A stretch of 64,000 nucleotides of DNA from Pseudomonas sp. S04 (GTDB lineage: Bacteria; Pseudomonadota; Gammaproteobacteria; Pseudomonadales; Pseudomonadaceae), in NCBI RefSeq assembly GCF_009834545.1, contig NZ_CP019427.1:5639001-5703000 (forward strand), written 5' to 3'. This document shows positions 8,351 to 17,256 of the stretch, piece by piece (position 1 is the stretch's first letter; each line of letters opens with the position of its first letter). Under the pieces are notes generated by a model. That model was not told the origin of the DNA and made no database searches. It saw only the letters and a list, made by a program, of their open reading frames with translations. The position numbers and the translations under genes were made by a program.

Positions 8351-9271
8351 CTAGAGTGACTGACGTATAGAGCCGGCATTAGTCACCAGACTGGGCGTTT
8401 GCGCAGGGGCGTCAGGGGAGCTCACCACGACCTGCTGTAAAGGAACATCAGGAGCCCTCCCCGGCACCTGACCAGGCGCTTGCCTGCGGAGCAAGTTCCA
8501 CCCACTGGCCTCCTTGGTCGCCTCCCACAACACACGCCATTTTGACTGCCCATTACTGGAGGCGGTTGCCATCCATGTCCGAGCAATAACGTAATTCTGT
8601 TTGACTGCACCTACCCCCGTGAGAACCTGGCTGACAATGATCCCCACGTTAGATGCCAGCGACATCCCAGTGGCAGGCATTTGCGCCGCTATCGCCGCAG
8701 GGACGCCTACTGCACGGGCCGGTACACCCGTAGCGCCTCCCCAAAAGCTCATCGCATTGCCAATACGCGTCAGCATGCTTTGGGGTTTGCCCGCTACGAT
8801 TGCCGCTGCCGACCTGTTGATCGCAGCCCCGGCAAAGATGGTATTCAAAGCAGTTCCTACAGCATTCCCCAGCAGAGAAAACCATGCCCTACCGGATGGA
8901 TCAACCCGGGTCATGGGTGAGCCCGAGCAATACGCATACGGATTCAATCCCCCCGCACCAAACGGACTCAACCGGTCCGGGCTATGAAACCGCATCAACA
9001 CCGGGTTATAGACCCGATGACCATTGCCCAGTTGATACCAACCAGTAGGTCGCTCTTTAAGTTGCCCATTGAAACCCAGGCCCGTGCTCGTCGGACGCAG
9101 GCTACTGGGCGAGCCATAGGCAGTGTAAGCGCGAAGGTTCGGACCGCTGCGGTCCAGTTCGGCGAGGATCGATTGTTGCAAATCGGTCGCCAGCAACAGG
9201 GTACGCGTGGTTGCTGGCGGATGGGCAGGACAGGGGGCGTTTCCGGCGGTGGGCATCAGGTGGCCTCGCAT
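8351..9271 (-). CDS. Orphan RHS repeat-associated core protein with variable C-terminus
   Basis: A 306-residue protein whose residues about 45-130 carry the RHS/YD core: GFNGQLKERPTGWYQLGNGH, RVYNPVLMRFHSPDRLSPFG, LNPYAYCSGSPMTRVDPSGR. The core ends at the DPSGR junction, as in polymorphic RHS toxins, and is followed by about 175 residues that I do not recognise. These include Ala/Gly-rich hydrophobic stretches (residues about 135-230) and a Pro-rich tail. Long YD-repeat regions and secretion signals are absent, so it is a short orphan tip rather than a full RHS toxin. No clear immunity gene follows; the downstream 800 bases hold the DnaA-box repeat. It sits inside an otherwise conserved operon region (gbc to etf), which suggests a cassette insertion. 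Confidence 0.75.
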   Translation of the reverse strand: MRGHLMPTAGNAPCPAHPPATTRTLLLATDLQQSILAELDRSGPNLRAYTAYGSPSSLRPTSTGLGFNGQLKERPTGWYQLGNGHRVYNPVLMRFHSPDRLSPFGAGGLNPYAYCSGSPMTRVDPSGRAWFSLLGNAVGTALNTIFAGAAINRSAAAIVAGKPQSMLTRIGNAMSFWGGATGVPARAVGVPAAIAAQMPATGMSLASNVGIIVSQVLTGVGAVKQNYVIARTWMATASSNGQSKWRVLWEATKEASGWNLLRRQAPGQVPGRAPDVPLQQVVVSSPDAPAQTPSLVTNAGSIRQSL

Positions 9272-9379
9272 CGATCCAGACGCCCCGCAGTGCTGCTGCG
9301 GGGGCTTAATCCATACTTATCAACCTAACAAAAGCGCGTGCAATGCAACACTAGCAGTTCTGCTAGGGCGCCTTCAGGA

Positions 9380-10150
9380 CTAGCGAACAACGCCCTCTTC
9401 AATCAGCAGCTTGAGGATCGCCTCGGCGCCTTCCTGGGCAGACACGCCCTTGAGCACCTGGCCACCGCCGCCACTGGCCTTGGCCGTGGCCGCCTTCATC
9501 CGGTCGGCACCGCTTTTGGCCTTGATCACTTTCAGGCGTTTAGGCCGTGACTTGGCCGCTTGCAGCGTGGCGACGGCGAGCAGTTCGTCGTCGAGCACTT
9601 CAACGTCTTCAGCCTGCAATACCCCGCGTCGCGCCGGGCCGAACGCACTTTGCCGAGGCTTGGGCGCGGCGTTATCCACCGTCGCCAGAAACGGTAAGCG
9701 GACTTTCAAGCGCCGCCGCTGACCGCGGGGCAAGGCTTGCAGCACCAGGGCTGAACCACCGTCGATGGACTCGACCTGCGCCAGCCCCACCACCAGCGGC
9801 CAGCCGAGGCTTTCGGCCAGCAGGAACGGCAACATGCCCGAGCCTTCACCGGTTTCCGCCTGGCTGCCGGTCAGCACCACCTGGGCACCTGCGCCGCGTA
9901 AATAGTCGGTCAAGGCCGGCAACGCATCGGCACCCGCCGGGTGTTCCAGCACATGCAACTGTTCCAGGCCCATGCCCAGATAGGCGCGCAACGCAGGCTC
10001 GGCGACGTCGCCGGCATGTAGCACTTGCAGGCCGTCCCCCGCCAGTTGCAGACCGAGTTCGACCGCCCGCGCATCCTGCTCCGCGCGACGTGGCCGACCG
10101 GAAGTCGGGTGGGCGCCAATCGACACCAGGCTGATGATTTTCGTGCTCAT
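9380..10150 (-). CDS. etfB: Electron transfer flavoprotein beta subunit of the dimethylglycine pathway
   Basis: The 256-residue product begins MSTKIISLVSIGAHPTSGRP and has the EtfB fold features VVLTGSQAETGEGSGMLPFLLAESLGWP, a diverged form of the AMP/FAD-binding TGxQAxDDD segment. It is the partner of the EtfA encoded 15 bases upstream in the same operon. Unlike housekeeping EtfB it has a Lys/Arg-rich insert (RPKRLKVIKAKS) near the C-terminus. It probably accepts electrons from the DgcA/DgcB dimethylglycine demethylase and passes them towards the quinone pool. It is the last gene of the dgc operon. Confidence 0.88.
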   Translation of the reverse strand: MSTKIISLVSIGAHPTSGRPRRAEQDARAVELGLQLAGDGLQVLHAGDVAEPALRAYLGMGLEQLHVLEHPAGADALPALTDYLRGAGAQVVLTGSQAETGEGSGMLPFLLAESLGWPLVVGLAQVESIDGGSALVLQALPRGQRRRLKVRLPFLATVDNAAPKPRQSAFGPARRGVLQAEDVEVLDDELLAVATLQAAKSRPKRLKVIKAKSGADRMKAATAKASGGGGQVLKGVSAQEGAEAILKLLIEEGVVR

Positions 10151-10165
10151 GACCCTTTCCTTCCC

Positions 10166-11386
10166 TTAAGCCGCATCGCGCTTGGCACCGTTGCGGTAAG
10201 CCTCTACCGCCGCGATCAAGGCGTGAAGAATCTCGGCGCTCTCACCGATCACCGACAGGTCGGCCCGCTTGATCATGTCGCATCCGGGGTCCAGGTTGAT
10301 CGCCACCACCTTGTCGCAGGCACCGATGCCTTGCAGGTGCTGGATCGCCCCGGAAATCCCCACCGCCACGTAGACCCGCGCGGTGACCCAGGTGCCGGAC
10401 GCCCCGACTTGACGGTCGCGGGCCATGAAGCCGTCGTCCACCGCCACCCGCGAGGCGCCTTCGGTGGCACCCAGCGCAGCGGCGGTCTGGTGGAACAACG
10501 GCCAATCCTTGACCCCGTTGCCGCCCGAGAAAATGAACTCGGCTTCGGCCATTGGAATCGCTGCCGGGTCCACTGCCACCGCCCCCAGATCTTCAATACG
10601 CGAAAGACTGCGAGCCACGGTTGTGGATAACTCCACCGGCAAGGCTTCGTGGCGGGTTTCGCTGACCGGTTCTGCACATTCGACGGCGCCCAGAATCAAG
10701 CGTGCGAGCGGTCGTGCCAGGTCTTGCAACCCGGCACCGGCGCGGCCGATGCATTGCTGATCCTTGACCTGCCAGACCCGTGTGGCCGGGCGTTCGCCCA
10801 GGGCGGCGGCAAAGCGTCGACCCAGTTCACCGCCACCGGTACGACTGTCCGGCAGCAACCAGTGACGTGGGCTGAATTGGTTATCCACAGCCCGCAGGCC
10901 CTGGACCCGTTGTTCCGGTGCATAACCGTTGAACTCGTCCCCCTCGAGTACCAGCAGGCGATCGACGCCAGCCGTAGCGAAGGCGCTCTCTTTGTGTTCG
11001 CCGAAGACCACGGCCAGGACGGCACCGTCGTTGCCGGCCAATTGATGAGCCAGGCCCAGCAAGTCGCGGTCATGGCTGCTCAAGCGGCCGCCGACCATGT
11101 CGGGCACCACGCTGATGTAGAACGCAGGGACCACTACCTGATGCAGCGGCAATTGCACTTCCACGGCGGCAGTACGCTTGGTCGCGCCGCCCTGCTGGGC
11201 GCCGCTACGGTCAATGCGCTTGATCCCGTTGGGGCCGATGAAGCCGATGCCATGGGGGTTCTTGCGGATGACGCCGTTAGGCCCCATCCAGCTGTGTTGC
11301 GCCGGCTGCATGGCCGCGTGCAGCGGGTGCAGGCGGTTGCGGGCGATCCATTCGGCACGGGGGTCGCGGCGGATTATGTCGCTCAT
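10166..11386 (-). CDS. etfA: Electron transfer flavoprotein alpha subunit with N-terminal extension
   Basis: At 406 residues this is about 90 longer than a housekeeping EtfA (about 310). The C-terminal half has the FAD-binding motifs AEFIFSGGNGVKDW, LGATEGASRVAVDDG and VYVAVGISGAIQH, which define the family. The extra N-terminal 85 residues contain two related blocks, GPNGVIRKNPHG and GPNGIKRIDRSG, and are basic. Its ATG overlaps the dgcB stop by one base (TGATG), implying translational coupling. The neighbours place it in dimethylglycine oxidation rather than acyl-CoA oxidation. Confidence 0.9.
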   Translation of the reverse strand: MSDIIRRDPRAEWIARNRLHPLHAAMQPAQHSWMGPNGVIRKNPHGIGFIGPNGIKRIDRSGAQQGGATKRTAAVEVQLPLHQVVVPAFYISVVPDMVGGRLSSHDRDLLGLAHQLAGNDGAVLAVVFGEHKESAFATAGVDRLLVLEGDEFNGYAPEQRVQGLRAVDNQFSPRHWLLPDSRTGGGELGRRFAAALGERPATRVWQVKDQQCIGRAGAGLQDLARPLARLILGAVECAEPVSETRHEALPVELSTTVARSLSRIEDLGAVAVDPAAIPMAEAEFIFSGGNGVKDWPLFHQTAAALGATEGASRVAVDDGFMARDRQVGASGTWVTARVYVAVGISGAIQHLQGIGACDKVVAINLDPGCDMIKRADLSVIGESAEILHALIAAVEAYRNGAKRDAA

Positions 11387-13335
11387 CAGTGCACCTGCGC
11401 AGGTTTACGTTGAGCCGGCGTGATCGGCTTGCTCGGCGCTTGGTCTTCAAGCAACGCATCGGCCACCAGTTCGGCAAGGTCCTTGATCAAAGGTCGCGGC
11501 TCGACCACCCCTTCCAGCATCGCCGTGCACTGCGGGCAGCCCACGGCCACCAGTTCGGCGCCTGTTTCGCGGATGTCTTCCATGCGCATGTCGGGGATAC
11601 GCTGCTTGCCCGGAATGTCGGTGATCGGCGCGCCGCCGCCACCGCCACAGCAGCGCGAGCGAAAGCCCGAGCGTTGCATCTCTTTGACTTCGATACCGAG
11701 GGCGCGCAGCACTTCACGCGGCGCCTCGTATTCGCCGTTGTAGCGACCGAGGTAGCACGGGTCGTGATAGGTCACGCTGTCGCCCTTGTGCTGGCCGAGA
11801 TTCAGCGCGCCGGCGCCGATGATTTGCGCCATGTAGGTACTGTGGTGCTGCACCAGGTAGTTGCCATCGAACGCGCCGTATTCGTTTTTCAGCACGTGGA
11901 AGCTGTGCGGATCGCACGTGACGATGCGGTTGAAGCTGTACTTGGCCAGGGTCTGGATGTTGCGTTTGGCCAACAACTGGAAGGTCGCTTCATCGCCCAG
12001 GCGTCGGGCCACGTCACCACTGTCGCGCTCTTCAAGGCCGAGCACGGCAAAGTCGATTTTCGCCGCTTTCAGCACTTTGACGAACGCGCGCAGGGTGCGT
12101 TGGTTGCGCATGTCAAACGCCCCGTCGCCGACCCAGAACAGCACGTCGGTGGCTTTCTTTTCGCTGAGCAGATTGAGGTTCAAGTCCGCCGCCCAGTTCA
12201 TCCGCCCACCCGGGGCGAAGCCGCCCGGGTTGTCGGTGGCGATCAGGTTCTCCAGGACCTCGGCGCCCTTGTTCGGGGTCGCACCTTTTTCCAGGGTCAG
12301 ATGGCGGCGCATGTCGACGATCGCATCGACGTGCTCGATCATCATCGGGCACTCCTCGACACAGGCGCGACAGGTGGTGCACGACCATAGGGTCTCGGCG
12401 TCAACCAGGCCGTTGACGATCGGCTGATGCGGATTACCCGCGTGCTCGCCGATGGCTTTACCCGGATACGGGCTGCCGGCGAACTTGGCATCGGTGCCTC
12501 CGGCCAGGCCGACCACCATGTCCTGAATCAGTTTTTTCGGATTCAACGGCTGGCCGGCGGCAAACGCCGGGCACGCGGCTTCGCACTTGCCGCACTGCAC
12601 GCAGGCGTCAAATCCCAGCAGTTGGTTCCAGGTGAAATCCTTGGGTTTTTCCACACCCAGCGGCGCAGACAGGTCGTTCAAATCCAGCGGTTTCAAACCG
12701 GTGGAACGGCCGCCACCAAAGCGTTCGGCGCGACGGTGCCAGGCCAGGTGCAAGGCACCAGCGAAGGCGTGCTTCATCGGCCCGCCCCAGGTCATGCCGA
12801 AGAACAGCTCAGACACGCCCCACAGCACGCCGATACCGAGGATGACCGCCAACAGCCAGCCACCGAAGTGTTCCGGCAGGATACCGGCCACCGGCAGGGT
12901 CACCAGGAAGAACGACGCCGAGAACGCCAGCAGGCTTTTCGGCAAACGCATCCACGGGCCTTTGGACAGCCGGGCCGGCGGGTTGCGCCGACGCAGGTAA
13001 ACGAAGATCGCACCGACGAACATCACTGCCGTCATCAACAGCAGCGCGTATCCCAGGAAGCGGTTATGCAGGCCAAATCCGTGGACCAGGATCGCCAGCA
13101 CCGCGGACGCCACTGCGCCGCCGGCCGTGGCGACGTGGGTGTTGGCGATGTATTTGTCACGCGCCACCACGTGGTGCAGGTCGACCATGTAGCGCTTGGG
13201 CATGGCCAGCAGGCCGCCGATCAGGTCGACTTTCGAAGCTCGGCCGCGACGCCACATGGCCACCCGCCGCAACGCGCCCAGAACCGCCAGGCCCAGGGCA
13301 GCGAAGAGCAGGATGGGAAGAATTGTGTTCAACAT
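11386..13335 (-). CDS. dgcB: Dimethylglycine catabolism Fe-S oxidoreductase
   Basis: DgcB (649 residues) has four to five hydrophobic segments in the first about 200 residues, a tandem [4Fe-4S] ferredoxin-like domain (CVQCGKCEAACPAF, CTTCRACVEECPMM, about residues 250-340) and a C-terminal CCG-type domain (CCGGGGGAP, near residue 575, and CPQCTAML). This is the plan of a membrane-bound heterodisulfide-reductase-like electron carrier. With DgcA it converts dimethylglycine to sarcosine. I chose the ATG at 13335, preceded by GGGAG at 8 bases, over one five codons upstream. The REPIN between dgcA and dgcB lies within the operon. Confidence 0.93.
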   Translation of the reverse strand: MLNTILPILLFAALGLAVLGALRRVAMWRRGRASKVDLIGGLLAMPKRYMVDLHHVVARDKYIANTHVATAGGAVASAVLAILVHGFGLHNRFLGYALLLMTAVMFVGAIFVYLRRRNPPARLSKGPWMRLPKSLLAFSASFFLVTLPVAGILPEHFGGWLLAVILGIGVLWGVSELFFGMTWGGPMKHAFAGALHLAWHRRAERFGGGRSTGLKPLDLNDLSAPLGVEKPKDFTWNQLLGFDACVQCGKCEAACPAFAAGQPLNPKKLIQDMVVGLAGGTDAKFAGSPYPGKAIGEHAGNPHQPIVNGLVDAETLWSCTTCRACVEECPMMIEHVDAIVDMRRHLTLEKGATPNKGAEVLENLIATDNPGGFAPGGRMNWAADLNLNLLSEKKATDVLFWVGDGAFDMRNQRTLRAFVKVLKAAKIDFAVLGLEERDSGDVARRLGDEATFQLLAKRNIQTLAKYSFNRIVTCDPHSFHVLKNEYGAFDGNYLVQHHSTYMAQIIGAGALNLGQHKGDSVTYHDPCYLGRYNGEYEAPREVLRALGIEVKEMQRSGFRSRCCGGGGGAPITDIPGKQRIPDMRMEDIRETGAELVAVGCPQCTAMLEGVVEPRPLIKDLAELVADALLEDQAPSKPITPAQRKPAQVH

Positions 13336-13392
13336 GGGTGTTGCTCCCAAAGACCTCAGGGTCTTAACGATCTGGATACCTGACCCGACTCC

Positions 13393-13482
13393 TGTGGGAG
13401 CGGGCTTGCCCGCGATAGCGATAGGTCAGTCAACATTGGTGTTGAATGTGCTGCCGTCATCGCGGGCAAGCCCGCTCCCACA
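13393..13482. repeat. REP pair between dgcA and dgcB
   Basis: Canonical inverted REPs lie in the 163-base gap between two operon genes, so the structured RNA would be inside a polycistronic message. Confidence 0.92.
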
Positions 13483-13498
13483 TTGGTTTGGTGTCGTA

Positions 13499-15559
13499 TC
13501 AGAAATCCTTGCACAGCCGCAGGGCGTCATAGATCGCAGCATGCGTGTTGCGCTGGGCCACGCAGTCGCCAATGCGGAACAGCAGGTAGCCGTCGCCCGG
13601 TTGGCTCAGCGAAGGCTGGGGCTTGATCGCGAACAGGGCTTCAACGTCCATCTGGCCCTTGTTGCGCGAACCTTCCTTCAGCGCGTAATAGATTTCTTCA
13701 TCCGGACGCACGCCGTTTTCCACCACCACCTGGTCGACCACCCGCTCCTCCTTGGCGCCGGTGTATTCGTTCTCCAGCACGGCAATCAGCTTGTCGCCTT
13801 CGCGGTAGACCTTTTCCAGCATCATGTCGCCGGTCATGATCACTTCCTTGGGGTACATGCTGCGGTAGTAAGTCGGGAACGACGTACCGCCGACGGCCAC
13901 GCCGGGCTTGATGTCGTCGGTGACGATCTCGACCTGGCAACCCTTGTCGGCCAGGAAGTCGGCCACCGACATCCCGGTGAACTCACAGATGGTGTCGTAG
14001 ACCAGCACGTTCTTGCCGGGCGCCACCTTGCCGTCGAGTACGTCCCAGCTGCTGACCACCAGGCCTTCTGCAGCGCCCCAGTGTTCGTTCTGCTCCAGGA
14101 ACGGATGCCCGCCCACTGCCAGCACCACCACGTCCGGACGCAGGTCGAGAATGGTCGCGGCATCGGCAGCCACGCCCAGGCGCAGGTCGACTTTCAGGCG
14201 TGCCAGTTCCAGCTGGAACCAGCGGGTGATACCGGCGATCTGGTCCCGTTGCGGGGCTTTGGAGGCAGTGGTGATCTGCCCGCCGATGAATTCCTTCTTC
14301 TCGAACAGGGTCACGTCATGGCCACGTTCCGCCGCTACGCGCGCAGCTTCCATCCCGGCTGGGCCGGCACCGACCACGACCACCTTGCGTTTCACGCCGG
14401 TGGATTTTTCGATGATGTGCGGCACCCCCATGTACTCGCGGGAAGTCGCGGCGTTCTGGATGCACAACACGTCCAGGCCCTGGTACTGCCGGTCGATACA
14501 GTAGTTGGCGCCGACGCACTGCTTGATCTGGTCGATCTGGCCCATCTTGATCTTGGCGATCAGGTGCGGGTCGGCGATATGGGCGCGGGTCATGCCGACC
14601 ATGTCGACGTAGCCGCCTTCCAGAATCCGCGTGGCCTGGTTCGGGTCCTTGATGTTCTGTGCGTGCAGCACCGGGACCTTGACCACTTCCTTGATCCCGG
14701 CTGCCAGGTGCAGGAACGGCTCCGGTGGATAACTCATGTTCGGAATGACGTTGGCCAGGGTGTTGTGGGTATCGCACCCCGAGCCGACCACACCGATGAA
14801 ATCGAGCATGCCGGTGTCGTCGTAGTACTTGGCGATCTGCTTCATGTCTTCGTGGGACAGACCGTCCGGATGGAACTCGTCGCCGCACAGGCGGATGCCG
14901 ACACAGAAGTCGTCACCGACCTCGGCACGCACCGCCTTGAGCACTTCCAGGCCAAACTTCATGCGGCCTTCGAAAGTGCCGCCCCACTCGTCCGTGCGCT
15001 TGTTGACCCGCGGGCTCCAGAACTGGTCGATCATGTGCTGGTGCACGGCCGACAGCTCGACGCCGTCCAGGCCGCCGGCCTTGGCCCGACGCGCGGCCTG
15101 GGCATAGTTGCCGATGACCCGCCAGATTTCTTCCGGCTCGATGGTCTTGCAGGTGGCGCGGTGCACCGGTTCACGGATGCCCGATGGCGACATCAGGGTC
15201 GGCCAGTTAAAACCGTCCCAACGCGAGCGGCGGCCCATGTGGGTAATCTGGATCATGATCTTGGCGCCATGCTTGTGCATGGCGTCGGCCAGGTTCTGGA
15301 AGTGCGGAATGATGCGGTCGGTGGACAGGTTGACCGAGCTCCACCATTCCTGCGGGCTGTCGATGGCCACCACCGAGGAACCGCCGCAAATCGCCAGGCC
15401 GATCCCGCCCTTGGCTTTCTCTTCGTAATACTTGACGTACCGATCGGTGGTCATGCCGCCGTCAGTGGCATACACCTCGGCGTGCGCGGTGCTGAGCACA
15501 CGGTTGCGGATGGTCAGTTTGCCGATCTGGATCGGCTGGAACATTGCTTCGAAAGCCAT
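13499..15559 (-). CDS. dgcA: Dimethylglycine demethylase subunit, old-yellow-enzyme type
   Basis: DgcA (686 residues) has the trimethylamine-dehydrogenase architecture: an N-terminal FMN TIM barrel (MFQPIQIGKLTIRNRVLSTA, then ITHMGRRSRWDG), a [4Fe-4S] cysteine cluster (CVGANYCIDRQ with a later Cys in VLCIQNAA, around residues 345-370), and a C-terminal nucleotide-binding half (VVVGAGPAGMEAARVAAERG, about residues 394-413). It demethylates dimethylglycine to sarcosine. It starts 15 bases after the upstream small gene and, after a REPIN, is followed by dgcB and etfAB. The position and protein match PA5398 of P. aeruginosa as I remember it. Confidence 0.94.
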   Translation of the reverse strand: MAFEAMFQPIQIGKLTIRNRVLSTAHAEVYATDGGMTTDRYVKYYEEKAKGGIGLAICGGSSVVAIDSPQEWWSSVNLSTDRIIPHFQNLADAMHKHGAKIMIQITHMGRRSRWDGFNWPTLMSPSGIREPVHRATCKTIEPEEIWRVIGNYAQAARRAKAGGLDGVELSAVHQHMIDQFWSPRVNKRTDEWGGTFEGRMKFGLEVLKAVRAEVGDDFCVGIRLCGDEFHPDGLSHEDMKQIAKYYDDTGMLDFIGVVGSGCDTHNTLANVIPNMSYPPEPFLHLAAGIKEVVKVPVLHAQNIKDPNQATRILEGGYVDMVGMTRAHIADPHLIAKIKMGQIDQIKQCVGANYCIDRQYQGLDVLCIQNAATSREYMGVPHIIEKSTGVKRKVVVVGAGPAGMEAARVAAERGHDVTLFEKKEFIGGQITTASKAPQRDQIAGITRWFQLELARLKVDLRLGVAADAATILDLRPDVVVLAVGGHPFLEQNEHWGAAEGLVVSSWDVLDGKVAPGKNVLVYDTICEFTGMSVADFLADKGCQVEIVTDDIKPGVAVGGTSFPTYYRSMYPKEVIMTGDMMLEKVYREGDKLIAVLENEYTGAKEERVVDQVVVENGVRPDEEIYYALKEGSRNKGQMDVEALFAIKPQPSLSQPGDGYLLFRIGDCVAQRNTHAAIYDALRLCKDF

Positions 15560-15574
15560 GGCAGGATCCTCGAC

Positions 15575-16105
15575 TTACAACGGCTTGACGGTGAACAAGC
15601 CGTCGTCGTGGCCTTCTTCCGAGCCACCGTATACCTGTTCGGCGACGGTGCGGATCTTGCTGCCGCGCGCCTGCAGGATCTGGTCCATGGCGCCGGCGAA
15701 CCAGCCGGTGAACATGTAGTCGACCTTGCGTCCAACCTTGCCGTACACATAGACAAACGCCGAATGTTCGAGCTTGACGCTGGCGGTGCCTTTGTCGAGG
15801 TCGATGTCCTGGATCTTGAACAGGCCCCAGCCGCGCTGCGACAGGCGCTTCATGTAGTGCTCGAACACCGCGACGCCTTCCAGGCCGTGGCATTCAGCTT
15901 CCTTCTCGCACCAGTGCCAGGCGGACTTGTAGCCGGCCTTGTAGAGGATCTCGGCATAGGCATCGGCGCCCAGCACTTCCTCGATGCCCATATGGTTGTT
16001 GACGAAGAAGTGACGCGGTACATACAGCATCGGCAGTGCGTCGGAAGTCCAGACACCGGTCTCGCTGTCGACTTCGATTGGTAATTGCGGGGCGATCTTG
16101 GCCAT
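15575..16105 (-). CDS. DUF5943-type protein of the dgc operon
   Basis: A soluble 176-residue protein starting MAKIAPQLPIEVDSETGVWT. It has no signal peptide or membrane segment. Conserved-looking features are PMLYVPRHFFVNNHMGIEEVLG, the ligand-pocket-like CEKEAECHGLEG, and FTGWFAGAMDQI. The overall pattern resembles the 4-vinyl-reductase/V4R ligand-binding fold, and I believe the family is DUF5943, but I cannot confirm this. It is 15 bases upstream of dgcA and downstream of the dipeptidase, the same order as PA5396-PA5398 in P. aeruginosa. A role in dimethylglycine demethylation (assembly or ligand sensing) is inferred from position only. Confidence 0.75.
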   Translation of the reverse strand: MAKIAPQLPIEVDSETGVWTSDALPMLYVPRHFFVNNHMGIEEVLGADAYAEILYKAGYKSAWHWCEKEAECHGLEGVAVFEHYMKRLSQRGWGLFKIQDIDLDKGTASVKLEHSAFVYVYGKVGRKVDYMFTGWFAGAMDQILQARGSKIRTVAEQVYGGSEEGHDDGLFTVKPL

Positions 16106-16183
16106 GGAAACTAAACTCCAGAAAAATTTTGGTGTTACCTGCGGCGCGGATGGCCGAAGGGCAGGATTCAGAAGTGCGGCGGG

Positions 16184-17161
16184 TTATTCGCCCCAGACAT
16201 CCTTGAGGACGTTCACCCAGTTCTCGCCCATGATCTTGCGCACCACGCGCTCAGGATGGCCGCGCTTGAGCAGGGTTTCGGTAAGGTTCGGGAACTCGCC
16301 CACGGTGCGGATACCCAGCGGATTGATGATCTTGCCGAAGCTGGTCAGGCGGCGGGCGTAGCCCTTGTCGTGGGTCAGGTATTCGAAGAAATCCTGGCCA
16401 TGGCCCTGGGTGAAGTCGGTACCGATACCGATGGCGTCTTCGCCGACGATATTCATGGTGTATTCGATGGCTTCGGCGTAGTCCTCGATGGTCGAATCGA
16501 TGCCCTTGGCCAGGAACGGCGCGAACATGGTCACGCCGACAAAACCGCCGTGGTCGGCAATGAACTTGAGCTCTTCATCGGACTTGTTGCGCGGGTGCTC
16601 CTTGAGGCCCGACGGCAGGCAGTGGGAGTAGCAGACCGGCTTTTTCGATTCGAGGATGACTTCTTCCGAGGTCTTGGAGCCAACGTGGGAGAGGTCGCAC
16701 ATCACGCCGACGCGGTTCATCTCGGCGACGATTTCCCGGCCGAAACCCGACAGGCCGCCGTCACGCTCGTAGCAGCCGGTGCCGACCAGATTCTGGGTGT
16801 TGTAGCACATCTGCACGATGCCAACGCCAAGCTGCTTGAACACCTCGACATAGCCGATCTGGTCTTCGAAGGCATGGGCATTCTGGAAGCCGAAGAGGAT
16901 CCCGGTCTTGCCCAGCTCCTTGGCCTTGCGGATGTCGGCGGTGGTGCGCACCGGCATCACCAGGTCAGCGTTCTCGCGGATCAGTTTCTGGCTGGCGGCG
17001 ATGTTGTTGATGGTCGCCTGGAACCCTTCCCACACCGACACGGTGCAGTTGGCCGCAGTCAGGCCACCCTTGCGCATGTCTTCAAACAGCTCACGGTTCC
17101 ACTTGGCAATGATCAGCCCGTCGATAACGATGCTGTCGGCGTGCAGTTCGGCTGGGCTCAT
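16184..17161 (-). CDS. Membrane-dipeptidase family (M19) hydrolase, head of dgc operon
   Basis: A 325-residue renal-dipeptidase-type metal hydrolase. Visible family motifs are the early IVIDGLI (metal-site Asp), the bridging Glu in DLSHVGSKTSEEVI with its His, the SHC of PVCYSHCLPSGLKEHPRNKSDEE, and IGIGTDFTQGHG near the C-terminus. No lipoprotein or export signal is seen, so it is probably cytoplasmic despite the family name. It is the first gene of the dipeptidase-DUF5943-dgcA-dgcB-etfAB block, 78 bases upstream of the next gene. The true substrate is unknown; in this context a small N-methylated amide or dipeptide is conceivable. The start follows AAGGGGA. Confidence 0.9.
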   Translation of the reverse strand: MSPAELHADSIVIDGLIIAKWNRELFEDMRKGGLTAANCTVSVWEGFQATINNIAASQKLIRENADLVMPVRTTADIRKAKELGKTGILFGFQNAHAFEDQIGYVEVFKQLGVGIVQMCYNTQNLVGTGCYERDGGLSGFGREIVAEMNRVGVMCDLSHVGSKTSEEVILESKKPVCYSHCLPSGLKEHPRNKSDEELKFIADHGGFVGVTMFAPFLAKGIDSTIEDYAEAIEYTMNIVGEDAIGIGTDFTQGHGQDFFEYLTHDKGYARRLTSFGKIINPLGIRTVGEFPNLTETLLKRGHPERVVRKIMGENWVNVLKDVWGE

Positions 17162-17256
17162 CAGGCTGTCCCCTTATTGGTGATTCATGCGCCGAATCGT
17201 CTGCCGGCGCTTTGGGTCAGCATATGCCTCGGTGCCTGGGTAGCCGGGTGCAAAAA

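Noticed and set aside
10621..10889. Two further TTATCCACA matches (one on each strand)
   Set aside because: Both lie within etfA coding sequence, in opposite orientations and without the flanking repeat blocks seen at 7.7-8.3 kb, so they are treated as coincidental.
13196..16084. A very long open frame antisense to dgcB, dgcA and the DUF5943 gene (962 codons)
   Set aside because: It is the mirror of the third-codon GC bias of the real genes, lacks any recognisable domain and crosses two gene boundaries and a REPIN.
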